In this document: piece by piece, positions 19,979 to 29,495 of the stretch
Numbering within the stretch: position 1 is the stretch's first letter
Layout: each line of letters opens with the position of its first letter
Source: Fidelibacterota bacterium
GTDB taxonomy: Bacteria; Fidelibacterota; Fidelibacteria; Fidelibacterales; Fidelibacteraceae
DNA length: 42,378 nt
Assembly: GCA_028716785.1 (NCBI GenBank)
Contig: JAQUPD010000019.1
Coordinates: 1 to 42,378 of the forward strand
Direction of reading: 5' to 3'
Made by a program: the position numbers and the translations under genes
The notes under the pieces: model-generated
The model's input: only the letters and a program-made list of their open reading frames with translations
The model's database searches: none
Told to the model about the DNA's origin: nothing

Positions 19979-21484
19979 TTACGGGGTTTCAGGCCGCATT
20001 GCAGGAAAAAGAATGACATCTTTAATTGATGATTGCTCCGTCATCAGCATGATTAGTCTATCCAGACCAATTCCCACACCTCCTGTTGGGGGCATGCCGG
20101 TTTCCATTGCCTGCAAAAAGTCTTCATCCACAACTTGTGCTTCCAAATCTCCGAGTTCCCGAAGCTTTGCCTGATTTTCCAAGCGTTCACGCTGATCAAG
20201 GGGATCATTCAATTCTGTAAAGGCATTTGCATATTCATTGCCAGCAATATAAAGCTCAAAGCGTTCAACCAAACGCTCATTACCATCTCGTTTAATTTTA
20301 GCCAGAGGAGAAATAGCTTTGGGATAATCTATGACAAAGGTGGGTTGAATCAGATGGGATTCTACGCATTCCTTGAACAATTCATTAATTAATTGTCCAT
20401 AGTTCCAAGCTGAATCAACTTTTCTTCCCAGCTTTTTATAAAGTGCCTGGAGATCAGGAATCTCGTATTCTCGAATATCTGTCCCTAAAAACTCTTCAAA
20501 AAGGTCAAACATCGCCTTTCGTTGAAAAGGAACACTAAAATCTATCATATGTCCTTCATAAGTCAAGGTCATTTTTCCCGATTTTTCAGCAATAGTCTGG
20601 ATATACTCTTCAACCAAATCCATCATATACTCATAATCCACATACACTTCATAAAATTCAATAGCTGTAAATTCTGGATTATGCAGGCGGTCAATCCCTT
20701 CATTGCGAAAATTTTTTGAAATTTCATAAACTTTTTCAAAACCACCCACGAGAAGACGTTTTAAATACAATTCATCAGCAATACGGAGATAAAAATTTGT
20801 ATCCAAAGCATTGTAGAACGTAACAAAGGGACGGGCATTGGCACCTCCATAGACAGGCTGAAGAATCGGTGTTTCTACCTCCAAATACTCCCGAGCATCA
20901 AAAAATTCACGGGTCCACCGTAAAATTGCTGCTCGCTTAATAAAAATCTCATGAACATCAGGATTTACAATCAAATCCAAATACCGTTTCCGATAACGGA
21001 GTTCTTTATCGCGAAAGGCATCGTGAAGCACGCCATCTTTTTCTTTTACAATAGGGATGGGACGGATATTTTTACAAAGGAGTGTCATAGACTCGCCTTT
21101 TATTGTAACCTCCCCTGTCCGGGTTTTCATCACACGTCCCTTTATCCCAATAAAATCTCCAATATCCAACATTTTAAAAATAGCATACGCTTTTTCACCA
21201 ATATCCTGTTGAGAGAGATAAATTTGAATTTTTCCCTTGCCGTCCATAATATGGACAAAACTTGCTTTGCCCATAATTCGAATAGACATCATTCGTCCTG
21301 CTACAGAAACTTCTTGATTTTCAAGGGATTCGTAGTTATCAATAATCTCCTGGGATTTATGGGTTACTTCAAAGGAATAGGGATAAGGATTTACCCCCAT
21401 TTCACGAAGTTGATGCACTTTCTCTTTTCGCAGGGCTATAATATCCTGTAAAGTTGAATGTTTTTCCTGATGCTCATCGCTCAT
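19979..21484 (-). CDS. lysS: Lysine--tRNA ligase, class II
   Basis: Charges tRNA-Lys with lysine. 501 residues from ATG 21484; the frame is open 15 codons further, but AGGAG sits seven bases before 21484 and the protein then begins MSDEHQEKHSTLQDIIALR. The N-terminal OB-fold anticodon-binding domain covers about 60-150 (VSVAGRMMSIR, FVHIMDGKGKIQIYL). The class II catalytic core has motif 1 around residues 200-225 (FDAREYLEVETPILQP), motif 2 FRNEGIDRLHNPEFT and motif 3 GGVGIGLDRLIML at the end. The start overlaps the prfB stop by 11 bases, so prfB and lysS are translationally coupled. Confidence 0.98.
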   Translation of the reverse strand: MSDEHQEKHSTLQDIIALRKEKVHQLREMGVNPYPYSFEVTHKSQEIIDNYESLENQEVSVAGRMMSIRIMGKASFVHIMDGKGKIQIYLSQQDIGEKAYAIFKMLDIGDFIGIKGRVMKTRTGEVTIKGESMTLLCKNIRPIPIVKEKDGVLHDAFRDKELRYRKRYLDLIVNPDVHEIFIKRAAILRWTREFFDAREYLEVETPILQPVYGGANARPFVTFYNALDTNFYLRIADELYLKRLLVGGFEKVYEISKNFRNEGIDRLHNPEFTAIEFYEVYVDYEYMMDLVEEYIQTIAEKSGKMTLTYEGHMIDFSVPFQRKAMFDLFEEFLGTDIREYEIPDLQALYKKLGRKVDSAWNYGQLINELFKECVESHLIQPTFVIDYPKAISPLAKIKRDGNERLVERFELYIAGNEYANAFTELNDPLDQRERLENQAKLRELGDLEAQVVDEDFLQAMETGMPPTGGVGIGLDRLIMLMTEQSSIKDVILFPAMRPETP

Positions 21485-22607
21485 AGATATCTCCTGTTTT
21501 ATCCGCTTGTTGACTGTGAGAATAGGCAAGCCATGCTTTTACAAATCCATCAAGATCCCCATCCATCACTGCCTGGATATTAGAGGTTTCATATTTTGTC
21601 CGTATATCTTTTACCAGGGTATAGGGATGAAAGACATAAGAGCGAATCTGACTTCCCCAACCAATTTCCATTTTGTCTTTTTCAAGTTCGGCTTTTTCAC
21701 TTTCTTCCTCTTCTTTTTTCAATTGATACAGGCGAGATTTGAGAATCTTCATGGCAATTTCTTTATTTTTGTGCTGGGATCTTTCATTTTGACAGGTAAC
21801 AACAATACCTGTGGGGATATGGGTAATACGGATTGCAGAATCTGTTTTATTTACATGTTGGCCTCCGGCGCCGCTAGACCGATAAGTATCAATCCGTAAA
21901 TCTTTCAGTTTGATTTCAATATCCACATTATCATCGACTTCGGGATAAACAAAAACGGAAGCAAAGCTTGTATGGCGACGGGCATTAGCATCAAAAGGAG
22001 AAATACGTACCAATCGATGGACGCCTATTTCGGATGAAAGGTAACCGTAGGCATAAGGCCCTTTCACCTCAATCGTGGCTTCTTTTATGCCTGCTTCATC
22101 GCCGGGTTGATAATTAAGTACGGTATACTCAAAGCCCCGTTTTTCAAACCAGCGAGTATACATACGAAAAAGCATTTCAGCCCAATCCTGAGACTCTGTC
22201 CCCCCTGCCCCAGAATGTATGACAAAAATGGCATTATTATTGTCATTCTCTCCCGAAAAAAGTTTTTCTGTTTCAAGCATAGTAATTTCATGCTCAAGGT
22301 TATCTAGAATTTTGGGGATTTCTTTCAGAAAGGATGGCTCTTCATTTGCCATCATAAAGTGAAGCTCGGCATCGTCTTTAAGTTCTAAAAGCTTCTTCCA
22401 ACGTTGTATTTCATATTCAAAATCAGAAATTTCTTTTGTTATTTTTCGAGCTTTTTGGTTATCTTGCCAAAAATCGGGATCCATTGTTTTATCACGGAGT
22501 TCTTTAATACGCTCTTCTTTTCGTTCTAAATCACTATACGATTTCACTTCTTCAATTTTATCTTTTAGTGCTTCAAAACGATCTGCTAGCTGATCCTGTA
22601 TTTCCAT
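21474..22607 (-). CDS. prfB: Peptide chain release factor 2
   Basis: Class I release factor that ends translation at UGA and UAA. 377 residues; the stop-codon recognition motif SPF (203-205, in RISPFDAN) marks RF2 rather than RF1, and the catalytic GGQ is at 248-250 (SGAGGQHVN). The frame is uninterrupted from ATG 22607, with AGGAG eight bases upstream, through the segment equivalent to residues 20-30, where many bacteria have an in-frame UGA and programmed +1 frameshift. No such site is present, so that autoregulation is absent. It is the first gene of prfB-lysS-lolC/E-lolC/E-lolD. Confidence 0.98.
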   Translation of the reverse strand: MEIQDQLADRFEALKDKIEEVKSYSDLERKEERIKELRDKTMDPDFWQDNQKARKITKEISDFEYEIQRWKKLLELKDDAELHFMMANEEPSFLKEIPKILDNLEHEITMLETEKLFSGENDNNNAIFVIHSGAGGTESQDWAEMLFRMYTRWFEKRGFEYTVLNYQPGDEAGIKEATIEVKGPYAYGYLSSEIGVHRLVRISPFDANARRHTSFASVFVYPEVDDNVDIEIKLKDLRIDTYRSSGAGGQHVNKTDSAIRITHIPTGIVVTCQNERSQHKNKEIAMKILKSRLYQLKKEEEESEKAELEKDKMEIGWGSQIRSYVFHPYTLVKDIRTKYETSNIQAVMDGDLDGFVKAWLAYSHSQQADKTGDIYER

Positions 22608-22627
22608 TTTTCTACTCCTATGAAAGA

Positions 22628-22648
22628 ATGCTCAGCAACGCTGAGCAT
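22628..22648. terminator. Hairpin between ackA and prfB, possible terminator
   Basis: Perfect nine-base inverted repeat ATGCTCAGC/GCTGAGCAT with loop AAC. It lies downstream of ackA and 20 bases before the prfB start on the minus strand. There is no real U run (ATTCTTT follows), so termination is inferred from position; a role in the prfB leader is the alternative. Confidence 0.45.
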
Positions 22649-22702
22649 CACTTAAACACCCGATCCTTTTCCAACTCAGCATAGAAATTTAAGAAAAAGC
22701 AC

Positions 22703-23917
22703 TTATTCTGTAAAGTGTTTCGAGACGATCGCTTCTGTATCCAAAGCGATAACAAGTTCTTCGTTTGTAGGAATAACCACAATTTTTACCGATGATTCTG
22801 GGGTATTGATTTCCCCTTGTTTCCCACCAAGAATTGTGTTATTCAAGGAATCGTCAACCTGGATACCCATAAATTCCAGACCTTCCAGACATGCTTTTCG
22901 GGTTATGGGGCCATTTTCACCAATACCACCAGTAAAAATAATCCCATCAACACCTCCCATAACCCCTGCATAAGCGGCAATATATTTTTTTAGGCGATAA
23001 TTATAAACATTCATAGCAAGTATGGCACGTTCATCGCCCTTTTCCATAGCTTCTTCAATATCCCGCATGTCACTTGAGAGTCCAGAAATTCCTAACATAC
23101 CACTATGTTTATTAAGAAGATTGTTCAGATCATGATATTCAAGGTCTTCTTTAGTTGCAATTTGTAAAATTGCACCAGGATCCACATCTCCACTCCGTGT
23201 TCCCATAATCAATCCTTCCAAAGGTGTAAATCCCATGGAGGTGTCAATGGATTTCCCCTCTTTAACTGCAGCAACAGAAGCTCCATTCCCAAGGTGACAA
23301 GAAATCAATCGAAGAGATGAGAGTTCTATTCCATACATGTTAGCAAATTCCTGGGTTACATAGCGGTGAGAAGTCCCATGAAAACCATAGCGCCGAATGC
23401 TATACCGTTTATAAAGTTCATAAGGAATTCCATAAATATAGGCATAATCAGGCATGGTAGCATGAAAAGCCGTATCAAACACGCCCACCATTGGTGTATT
23501 TCCCAAATGGGCCTTAGCAGCTAACACGCCTTTTATATTATGAGGATTGTGTAAAGGCGCAAGATCAATGCAATCATTCAGAACCTCCATTACCTCATCT
23601 GTTATCAATACACTGGACTTAAAATGTTCACCACCATGAACTAATCGGTGTCCAACAGCGTCAATTTCATCTAACGATTTAATAACACCATGTTTTTCGC
23701 TCGTTAAAGCTGCCAAAATATATTCCAACGCTTGAGAATGCTCATAAATTTCACCATAAAGATTTATTATATGTCCATCTTCACGATTTTGCTTCAATGA
23801 GCTGTTACTCAATCCTATCCGATCAACCAACCCTTTGGCAATTGATTTCTTTTCTATGGTATCAATAAGCTGATATTTAATGGAAGAACTCCCAGAATTT
23901 ATGACAAGTACTTTCAT
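22703..23917 (-). CDS. ackA: Acetate kinase
   Basis: Interconverts acetyl phosphate + ADP and acetate + ATP, the substrate-level phosphorylation step of acetate-forming fermentation. 404 residues, typical length. N-terminal phosphate motif VLVINSGSSSIKYQLID (3-19), the VGHRLVHGGEHF segment with the conserved arginine and histidine, YGFHGTSHRYV, LGNGASVAA, and near the end DGIIFTGGIGENGP, an ASKHA-fold adenosine motif. No pta (phosphotransacetylase) gene is next to it; a 3-hydroxyacyl-CoA dehydrogenase gene lies 14 bases upstream. The pair suggests fermentative metabolism. A hairpin follows the gene. Confidence 0.98.
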   Translation of the reverse strand: MKVLVINSGSSSIKYQLIDTIEKKSIAKGLVDRIGLSNSSLKQNREDGHIINLYGEIYEHSQALEYILAALTSEKHGVIKSLDEIDAVGHRLVHGGEHFKSSVLITDEVMEVLNDCIDLAPLHNPHNIKGVLAAKAHLGNTPMVGVFDTAFHATMPDYAYIYGIPYELYKRYSIRRYGFHGTSHRYVTQEFANMYGIELSSLRLISCHLGNGASVAAVKEGKSIDTSMGFTPLEGLIMGTRSGDVDPGAILQIATKEDLEYHDLNNLLNKHSGMLGISGLSSDMRDIEEAMEKGDERAILAMNVYNYRLKKYIAAYAGVMGGVDGIIFTGGIGENGPITRKACLEGLEFMGIQVDDSLNNTILGGKQGEINTPESSVKIVVIPTNEELVIALDTEAIVSKHFTE

Positions 23918-23931
23918 TATTGCTATGCCTT

Positions 23932-24888
23932 TCAGAGTTTATTTTCTTTGATAATTTTCCCTAATTCATCATACACATAAAACCCTTTTCCGGTTTTAAC
24001 ACCACAATGACCTGCACGGACCAACTTTTTTAAAACAGGACAAGGTCTAAATTTCAAATCCCCTAGTTCATGGAATAAAACTTCCATACAAAAGAGAACA
24101 GAATCGAGACCCATGCTATCTGCCAGTTCAAGGGGCCCTTTTCGAAGTTTATACCCAAGTTTCATGGCTGTATCGACACCCGTAATAGTTGCCACACCTT
24201 CCATAACTACATGCATGGCTTCATTGATCATAGGCATGATAACACGCGTCGTCACAAATCCAGGATATTCATAGACTTCCACGGCTGTTTTATCGAGCTG
24301 TTCTACAAAATCATGAATCTTTTTGTAGGTTTTGTCAGAAGTGTGAAGTCCACGAACGATTTCTGTTAAAGGAATTTTGGGCACCGGATTTACAAAATGC
24401 AGTCCCACTACCTTATCTGCCCGCTTTGTAACACTTGCTAATTCTGTAATGGATAGGGTGGATGTGTTGGTAACAAAAATAACATTGGGTGGCATTAAGG
24501 CATCTAATTTTTGAAAGATTTCCTTTTTCAGAGAGAGATTTTCCGGGACAGCTTCAATTACCAAATCTACATTTGAAATGACGTCTAAATTACCTGTAAA
24601 CTGCACCCGAGTTATTATGGCTTTCTTTTCCCCCTCTGTCATACGCCAACGATTTATTTCTTCCTGCATTTCTGCGAACAAAAGTTCACGGGCTTTTTGC
24701 GCTGTTTCCTCATTTTTTTCAACTGCGATAACGTTAATACCTTTTGAAGCAACTGCCCATGTAAGTCCGCGTCCAATAACGCCTTGACCAATAATTGCTA
24801 CAGAATTAATGGAATCCTTGTCTGAGGGGGACATCTGATCCAATTTATCCTTATGAATCAGTTCCTCCAGCTTTCCGTTATTAACCAC
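23932..24888 (-). CDS. 3-hydroxyacyl-CoA dehydrogenase family protein (3-hydroxybutyryl-CoA dehydrogenase-like)
   Basis: NAD(P)-dependent dehydrogenase of 318 residues, probably acting on 3-hydroxybutyryl-CoA or a similar CoA ester. GTG start at 24888, with AAGGAGG just upstream. A polar 27-residue N-terminal extension precedes the Rossmann motif GQGVIG (34-39), which departs from the family's usual GxGxMG. The catalytic set is present in order: Ser in TNTSTLSI, His in GLHFVNP (HFFNP is usual), Glu in LTEIVRG, and Asn in MINEAMHVV. The C-terminal dimerisation domain (about 210-310) ends in [13 protein letters not shown], the family's C-terminal motif. The true substrate is not determined; other members of the family act on carnitine or hydroxy acids. 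Confidence 0.85.
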   Translation of the reverse strand: MVNNGKLEELIHKDKLDQMSPSDKDSINSVAIIGQGVIGRGLTWAVASKGINVIAVEKNEETAQKARELLFAEMQEEINRWRMTEGEKKAIITRVQFTGNLDVISNVDLVIEAVPENLSLKKEIFQKLDALMPPNVIFVTNTSTLSITELASVTKRADKVVGLHFVNPVPKIPLTEIVRGLHTSDKTYKKIHDFVEQLDKTAVEVYEYPGFVTTRVIMPMINEAMHVVMEGVATITGVDTAMKLGYKLRKGPLELADSMGLDSVLFCMEVLFHELGDLKFRPCPVLKKLVRAGHCGVKTGKGFYVYDELGKIIKENKL

Positions 24889-24971
24889 AGTTCCTCCTTA
24901 CCTGAAAATTTAAAAATATGATAAATATTCTTCTATTAATGTGATTTGTGTCTCGTATCATCCTTAATACA

Positions 24972-25559
24972 TCACCCTTCTTTAACAAGTTCACGCCAGT
25001 GAATATAAAAATGAGTAACGGGAAAACCAACGACATTGAAGTATGAACCCTCTATACGTTCAACCAGGGGAATTGCAATATCTTGAATACCATAAGCTCC
25101 AGCTTTATCATAGGGTTTATATATTTCAATATATTGAAAAATTTCATCGTCTGTCAGCGATCGAAAGGTCACAAAGGTTTCTTCAAAGCCTATGTATTCT
25201 TTCTTTTTTACGGGATAGAAGAGAGAAAGACCTGTAATCACCGAATGTGTTTTTCCACTCAGATGTTTCAACATGGTAATCGCCTCATCCCAATGGGAAG
25301 GTTTTCCATAGATGATTCCGTTAAGGCTAACAACTGTATCTGCTGAGACAGTTACAAGGTCAGGAAAACGTAATGAAACGTCTTTCCCTTTTGCATACGC
25401 GGCGGCCATAGCAAATTGAGAGGGAATCTTTTCTGCAGTAATAGAGGATTCATCAAAGGAAGAAGTATAAACGGTGACGGAAAAACCCATCGCTTGCAAA
25501 ATGTCCTTTCGCCGTGGTGATGATGAAGCTAATATAATTTGTAAGGAATTTGACTTCAT
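24972..25559 (-). CDS. maf: Maf-family nucleoside triphosphate pyrophosphatase
   Basis: Cytoplasmic house-cleaning enzyme that hydrolyses non-canonical or excess nucleoside triphosphates to monophosphates (dTTP/UTP or m7GTP, depending on subgroup). 195 residues. The family signature ASSSPRRKDIL is at 11-21, SADTVV with its catalytic aspartate near 72-77, GKTHSVITGLSL, and DKAGAYGIQD at about 150-160 with the second conserved lysine/aspartate pair. The ATG shares one base with the porU stop (TAATG), so the two are coupled. The subgroup cannot be fixed with confidence. Confidence 0.93.
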   Translation of the reverse strand: MKSNSLQIILASSSPRRKDILQAMGFSVTVYTSSFDESSITAEKIPSQFAMAAAYAKGKDVSLRFPDLVTVSADTVVSLNGIIYGKPSHWDEAITMLKHLSGKTHSVITGLSLFYPVKKKEYIGFEETFVTFRSLTDDEIFQYIEIYKPYDKAGAYGIQDIAIPLVERIEGSYFNVVGFPVTHFYIHWRELVKEG

Positions 25560-28500
25560 TAGGGTAAAATAACCAGTTTACCACGCGTTGATGACTCGCC
25601 AGCAGCGTAGGATAACTTAAGGGTATAGAGGTAAATGCCTGCTGCAGGCCACTCACCAAATTTATCTCGACCATCCCAGGGAATGTAATTAAAACCCTTT
25701 TCTACATATCCCCCATCAATCGTTTGTAAAAGAGACCCTGACAAGGTGAAAATTTTGATTTGAACATTGCCTGGTTGCATATTGTGAAAGGTAAACTGGG
25801 TTGATTTTTTAAAGGGATTCGGAAAATTCATGACATCTGTGAGAATATCTTTTCCACTGGGAATTACCTGTACATAAAAAAATTCACTAGAAAAATTATT
25901 AAAATTATCAAAGGCGGAAATTTCAACCGTGTGTTCGCCTTCCTGAAACCACTCTTTTACCGGCAAAGGAATATGTCCCTCCTGCCATGAATCTTTTTCA
26001 TATACAAAGTTGTCAGTCAGATTGGTTTCCATGCCATTAATACGCATGGTAATAGCATGTCCCGTTGAACCGGTGATATTAATTCCAGAAGGATCTTTCA
26101 TAGAAATTATCAACATAATCGTATCACTTACTAATATCGATGGGGTGGTAAATGTTTCATCCTGTGTTTTCAGGAATATTTGAGGCCCTTCAAAATCTGA
26201 TGAAACTGTATCAGCACTCCCGGCAAGAATAAGACTATCTACATAAGTAAGTCCTTCAATCTGTTTATCTTGAGAAGTATAGCGAAAATAAATTTTCCCA
26301 TTATTGCCTTCATAGCGGATATCTTTAGGAATGATAAATTGGGACGTGAAATCACCCTCCACAACAGAAATAGGGCCTATAAACAAACGAGCGCCAGGTA
26401 GCGTATAATTTAATTGTCCCGTTTGATAGGTCCCTCCCGATGAATATCGATATTCTCGAGTAATAAGTTTATCAGAATCCACAAGTTCAAGCCACCCTGT
26501 TATTCCATCGTCAGTTATTTTTACGCGATCGTTATCAAAGATTATTCCAGAAACAGATACTAAACTCAAGGCTTTTAACGTATCTTGATTTTGCAAATAA
26601 ATTTCACCATTCAATTGTGGAACCGCCAAAGTTAAAGCAGGATCACCAAAATATTGAAATTTTGAGACATTCAAATTACTCCAAGCTTGAACTTTTCCTT
26701 GAAGATAAGCATTCCCAACTGGAATACTTCGTGCACTGTTTTTAGGATCAGGAAAAAGAGATTGATATATTTTTTTGGTAAAATCAACATTATCAATATT
26801 CAAAACGCCCCTTGTACTTGCGATAACCCCAATAGCACCATTGTTTTCTAAATTTGTCATTTCTTCTGCCATGGATTGAACGCCAATAAAATCTGACCGC
26901 CCCCAGTCACACGTGGCGGCAACAATAAAGGGAAACATGCCATGTGTTTGTATCTGATTTAAATCCCGATCTTTTGTAAACACATATTCTTGTGCCCATA
27001 CAAAAGGTGATCCATGACCAATGTAATTCATCAAGATGGTCCCTTTTGAAAAGGATTCAAGAATGGCTTCACGGGCACCTACACGTCCCATAGACCCTAT
27101 TGTAGGATCATAGAGCTCAGGAAATTCGGTTAAATAAATTTTATTAATTTTCATGGCTTTGGGTAAAACAGGAAGAATTTTATTTTCGCTATCCTTGATA
27201 AATTCCGGTTCATTAGGCCAAGGATTGGTTGGATCATCTGCAACAAGCGTTGCAAGCATTTGCCAATCACCTTGTGTTAGTCGCGTTTCATAAGCAATTA
27301 ATTTATTCACATAGTTTCGTGCCTCATCCACAGAATTCACTGGAATTCTCCCTACAGCCATGTCGGGCGTATTATCCGTATCATTGCTTAAATAAACAAA
27401 GGGATCGTCTGTATTACGAGTATGAATTATTGAACCTGCAGAGATTTCATATTGGGGAACGAAAATTTTAGATTTTCCGGATATATTTCGATAATCGTAA
27501 TCTCCATCCCCAAAAAGAACCAAGTAAAAAGGTGATGGCTGTGGAGCTCTTTGATTCATGTCAAACAATAAATTTCGAATGGCATGAGGATCCTGATTAC
27601 CACCACTATATTTATTATAAATCTCCTCCATGGTAAAAATTGCAACGGATAAAGGTCTTTCTGGATGGGATTCTTTAAAGATCTTCAAACGCTCTGCTTC
27701 TGAAAGAAAATTTTTATGCGTCACAATAACCATATCAGTCTGTTCAAAAACTTCAGGAACTAACGGATCAATCTCTACTTTTTTCATAAAAAGTGGTTCT
27801 TTAAAATAGGATTCTGTCAGGATCAAGTATTCTGATTCTAAAGACGTTTCATTGTGAAACACTGAAAAAGACGTATCATTTTTTATCTGATAACGGGGAT
27901 TAAGGGGATCAGAGATATCAAAGAGATAAATAAGTTTTCCAGAAAAGCCTTCAACGAGAAATTCAAGGGGGGTATTTGAGAGGGGATACCAAATTCGCAG
28001 ATAATCATCTGTTGCTTTTAACTCCATGGGATAAATAATATCTACAAAGTCAAGAAATGCTTTTGTATTCTTATCACTTCCTGTATACTTAATCGAAAAG
28101 GTATTCTTTTCTTGAAGAATTTCAGCAGCAATTTCATAAACTTTTGATGTTTCATTATAATCATAGACTGAGATAATTCCCCAAATAGGATTATTATTCA
28201 GTGAAAATTCAAACTCATGACGATCTGTTGATAGGCCAGATTTTGAAGCACCCGCAACGCCAATTCGCATATAGGCATTAACGTTATAACTTGCTGTAGG
28301 GTTTTTTAGGGATAATTGGATGGATCGCAAAGAACTCGGACCATCAAAAGATTCACCATACCAATTTACTCCTCCTTGAATAAGGTTGGCTTCATCTTTT
28401 TCATGGTGCATTCGTCCCCATGTATACTCTTTTTTTGCTGCAAAAGGATTTGCGGAATTCAGAAAGATTTCCATTTGCTTTGGATTGAGATCGGCTGTTT

Positions 28501-29464
28501 CTGCAACAAAAAGCCAATAATGGTTGACCGTTTCATAAGGATTGGTTTGAAAGGCAGCATATTGTGGACCTCCATCAGTAAGGGAATACCAGCCTGAAAC
28601 ACTTTCACCATAAAAAATGAGTTTATCTTGTTGCTGAAAAGGTGTATCAGCATCTCCAGTAATAAGAATGGGAATTTCCACGAGAAAAGGTTCTTTAGGA
28701 AGCTCTGATATATATGGCCGGCCTCGTGTTGAACTGACAAACAGATGAATACGATTCTTATCCAAGTCCGAAAGACTTATTCCATTTCTTTCCAAATAGC
28801 TTCCGTTCAAAGCATAAATTCCTGTCTCCTGAATCCCCAGTTGATACCATATACCTTTTTCTTGAAAAGAAACTGCTTTTAAAAGGGCTTGAGGTGGAGT
28901 TTCCCGTAGAATGTGAACATGTTCTGGATTTAACACCGCCTGTTGAAAAAAGGCTTTTTCTTCCTCACTAAGCCTTCGCGTTTGTTGTTTATCTCCTGTT
29001 TTCTCACCCCGAACTGTAAGTTGAGCTTCTAAAACATATCGCCCAGGCATAAAAAAGGGATTCACAATGATATCCATGAGGGGAACATTTCTAAAATAAC
29101 GAATGGGAGAAGTTTGAATAAAAGTCTCAGACGTTTGTGACGCACTATGAGAAAAGGAAATTGTTTTTAAAAGAGAGACGTGTATTTCAGGTTTGTTTGA
29201 GCCAGACAATGCTATCGGTAATTGAAGAACGCGAGTAATGGATGTTGAATCCTCTTGAGAAGCATTGGATTCGTCAAAATTCCATCGAATTTTTTCTTTA
29301 CCTTCAACCCAAAGAGTATCTTCATAGGGATTTGAAAAACGAAGATGCAGAATCATCGATTCATCAGGGCTTGTTTCTTTTGTAACACCGAGGGGTAATC
29401 CAGCAGCAATCCAAGCAGGAATTATAAAAATTAAGAGACATTTTTTAAAACGGATCATGGACAT
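25559..29464 (-). CDS. porU: PorU-like type IX secretion C25 (gingipain-family) cysteine peptidase
   Basis: Large exported protein of 1301 residues. A signal peptide covers about 1-24. The region 200-500 is beta-rich as in PorU, and a C25 caspase-like domain spans about 570-940. It has the catalytic histidine in NYIGHGSP (H817) and catalytic cysteine in VAATCDWG (C852), 35 residues apart, an arrangement known from gingipains. PorU is the sortase that removes the C-terminal signal of type IX cargo and attaches it to the cell surface. Beyond the peptidase are Ig-like domains and a last ~85-residue domain beginning MNFPNPFKKST and ending in STRGKLVILP, a type IX sorting-type domain. ATG 29464 lacks a strong ribosome site; ATG 29458 is possible. 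No other por genes are in the window, so a secreted C25 protease rather than the sortase remains possible. Confidence 0.82.
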   Translation of the reverse strand: MSMIRFKKCLLIFIIPAWIAAGLPLGVTKETSPDESMILHLRFSNPYEDTLWVEGKEKIRWNFDESNASQEDSTSITRVLQLPIALSGSNKPEIHVSLLKTISFSHSASQTSETFIQTSPIRYFRNVPLMDIIVNPFFMPGRYVLEAQLTVRGEKTGDKQQTRRLSEEEKAFFQQAVLNPEHVHILRETPPQALLKAVSFQEKGIWYQLGIQETGIYALNGSYLERNGISLSDLDKNRIHLFVSSTRGRPYISELPKEPFLVEIPILITGDADTPFQQQDKLIFYGESVSGWYSLTDGGPQYAAFQTNPYETVNHYWLFVAETADLNPKQMEIFLNSANPFAAKKEYTWGRMHHEKDEANLIQGGVNWYGESFDGPSSLRSIQLSLKNPTASYNVNAYMRIGVAGASKSGLSTDRHEFEFSLNNNPIWGIISVYDYNETSKVYEIAAEILQEKNTFSIKYTGSDKNTKAFLDFVDIIYPMELKATDDYLRIWYPLSNTPLEFLVEGFSGKLIYLFDISDPLNPRYQIKNDTSFSVFHNETSLESEYLILTESYFKEPLFMKKVEIDPLVPEVFEQTDMVIVTHKNFLSEAERLKIFKESHPERPLSVAIFTMEEIYNKYSGGNQDPHAIRNLLFDMNQRAPQPSPFYLVLFGDGDYDYRNISGKSKIFVPQYEISAGSIIHTRNTDDPFVYLSNDTDNTPDMAVGRIPVNSVDEARNYVNKLIAYETRLTQGDWQMLATLVADDPTNPWPNEPEFIKDSENKILPVLPKAMKINKIYLTEFPELYDPTIGSMGRVGAREAILESFSKGTILMNYIGHGSPFVWAQEYVFTKDRDLNQIQTHGMFPFIVAATCDWGRSDFIGVQSMAEEMTNLENNGAIGVIASTRGVLNIDNVDFTKKIYQSLFPDPKNSARSIPVGNAYLQGKVQAWSNLNVSKFQYFGDPALTLAVPQLNGEIYLQNQDTLKALSLVSVSGIIFDNDRVKITDDGITGWLELVDSDKLITREYRYSSGGTYQTGQLNYTLPGARLFIGPISVVEGDFTSQFIIPKDIRYEGNNGKIYFRYTSQDKQIEGLTYVDSLILAGSADTVSSDFEGPQIFLKTQDETFTTPSILVSDTIMLIISMKDPSGINITGSTGHAITMRINGMETNLTDNFVYEKDSWQEGHIPLPVKEWFQEGEHTVEISAFDNFNNFSSEFFYVQVIPSGKDILTDVMNFPNPFKKSTQFTFHNMQPGNVQIKIFTLSGSLLQTIDGGYVEKGFNYIPWDGRDKFGEWPAAGIYLYTLKLSYAAGESSTRGKLVILP

Positions 29465-29495
29465 CCATTCGTTTTTGAGTGATACTTAAAGGGTT

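Noticed and set aside
20951-21451. Plus-strand open frame of 166 codons opposite lysS
   Set aside because: Longest antisense frame of the window, but it is fully explained by lysS codon bias and has no ribosome site or homologous motif that I can see.
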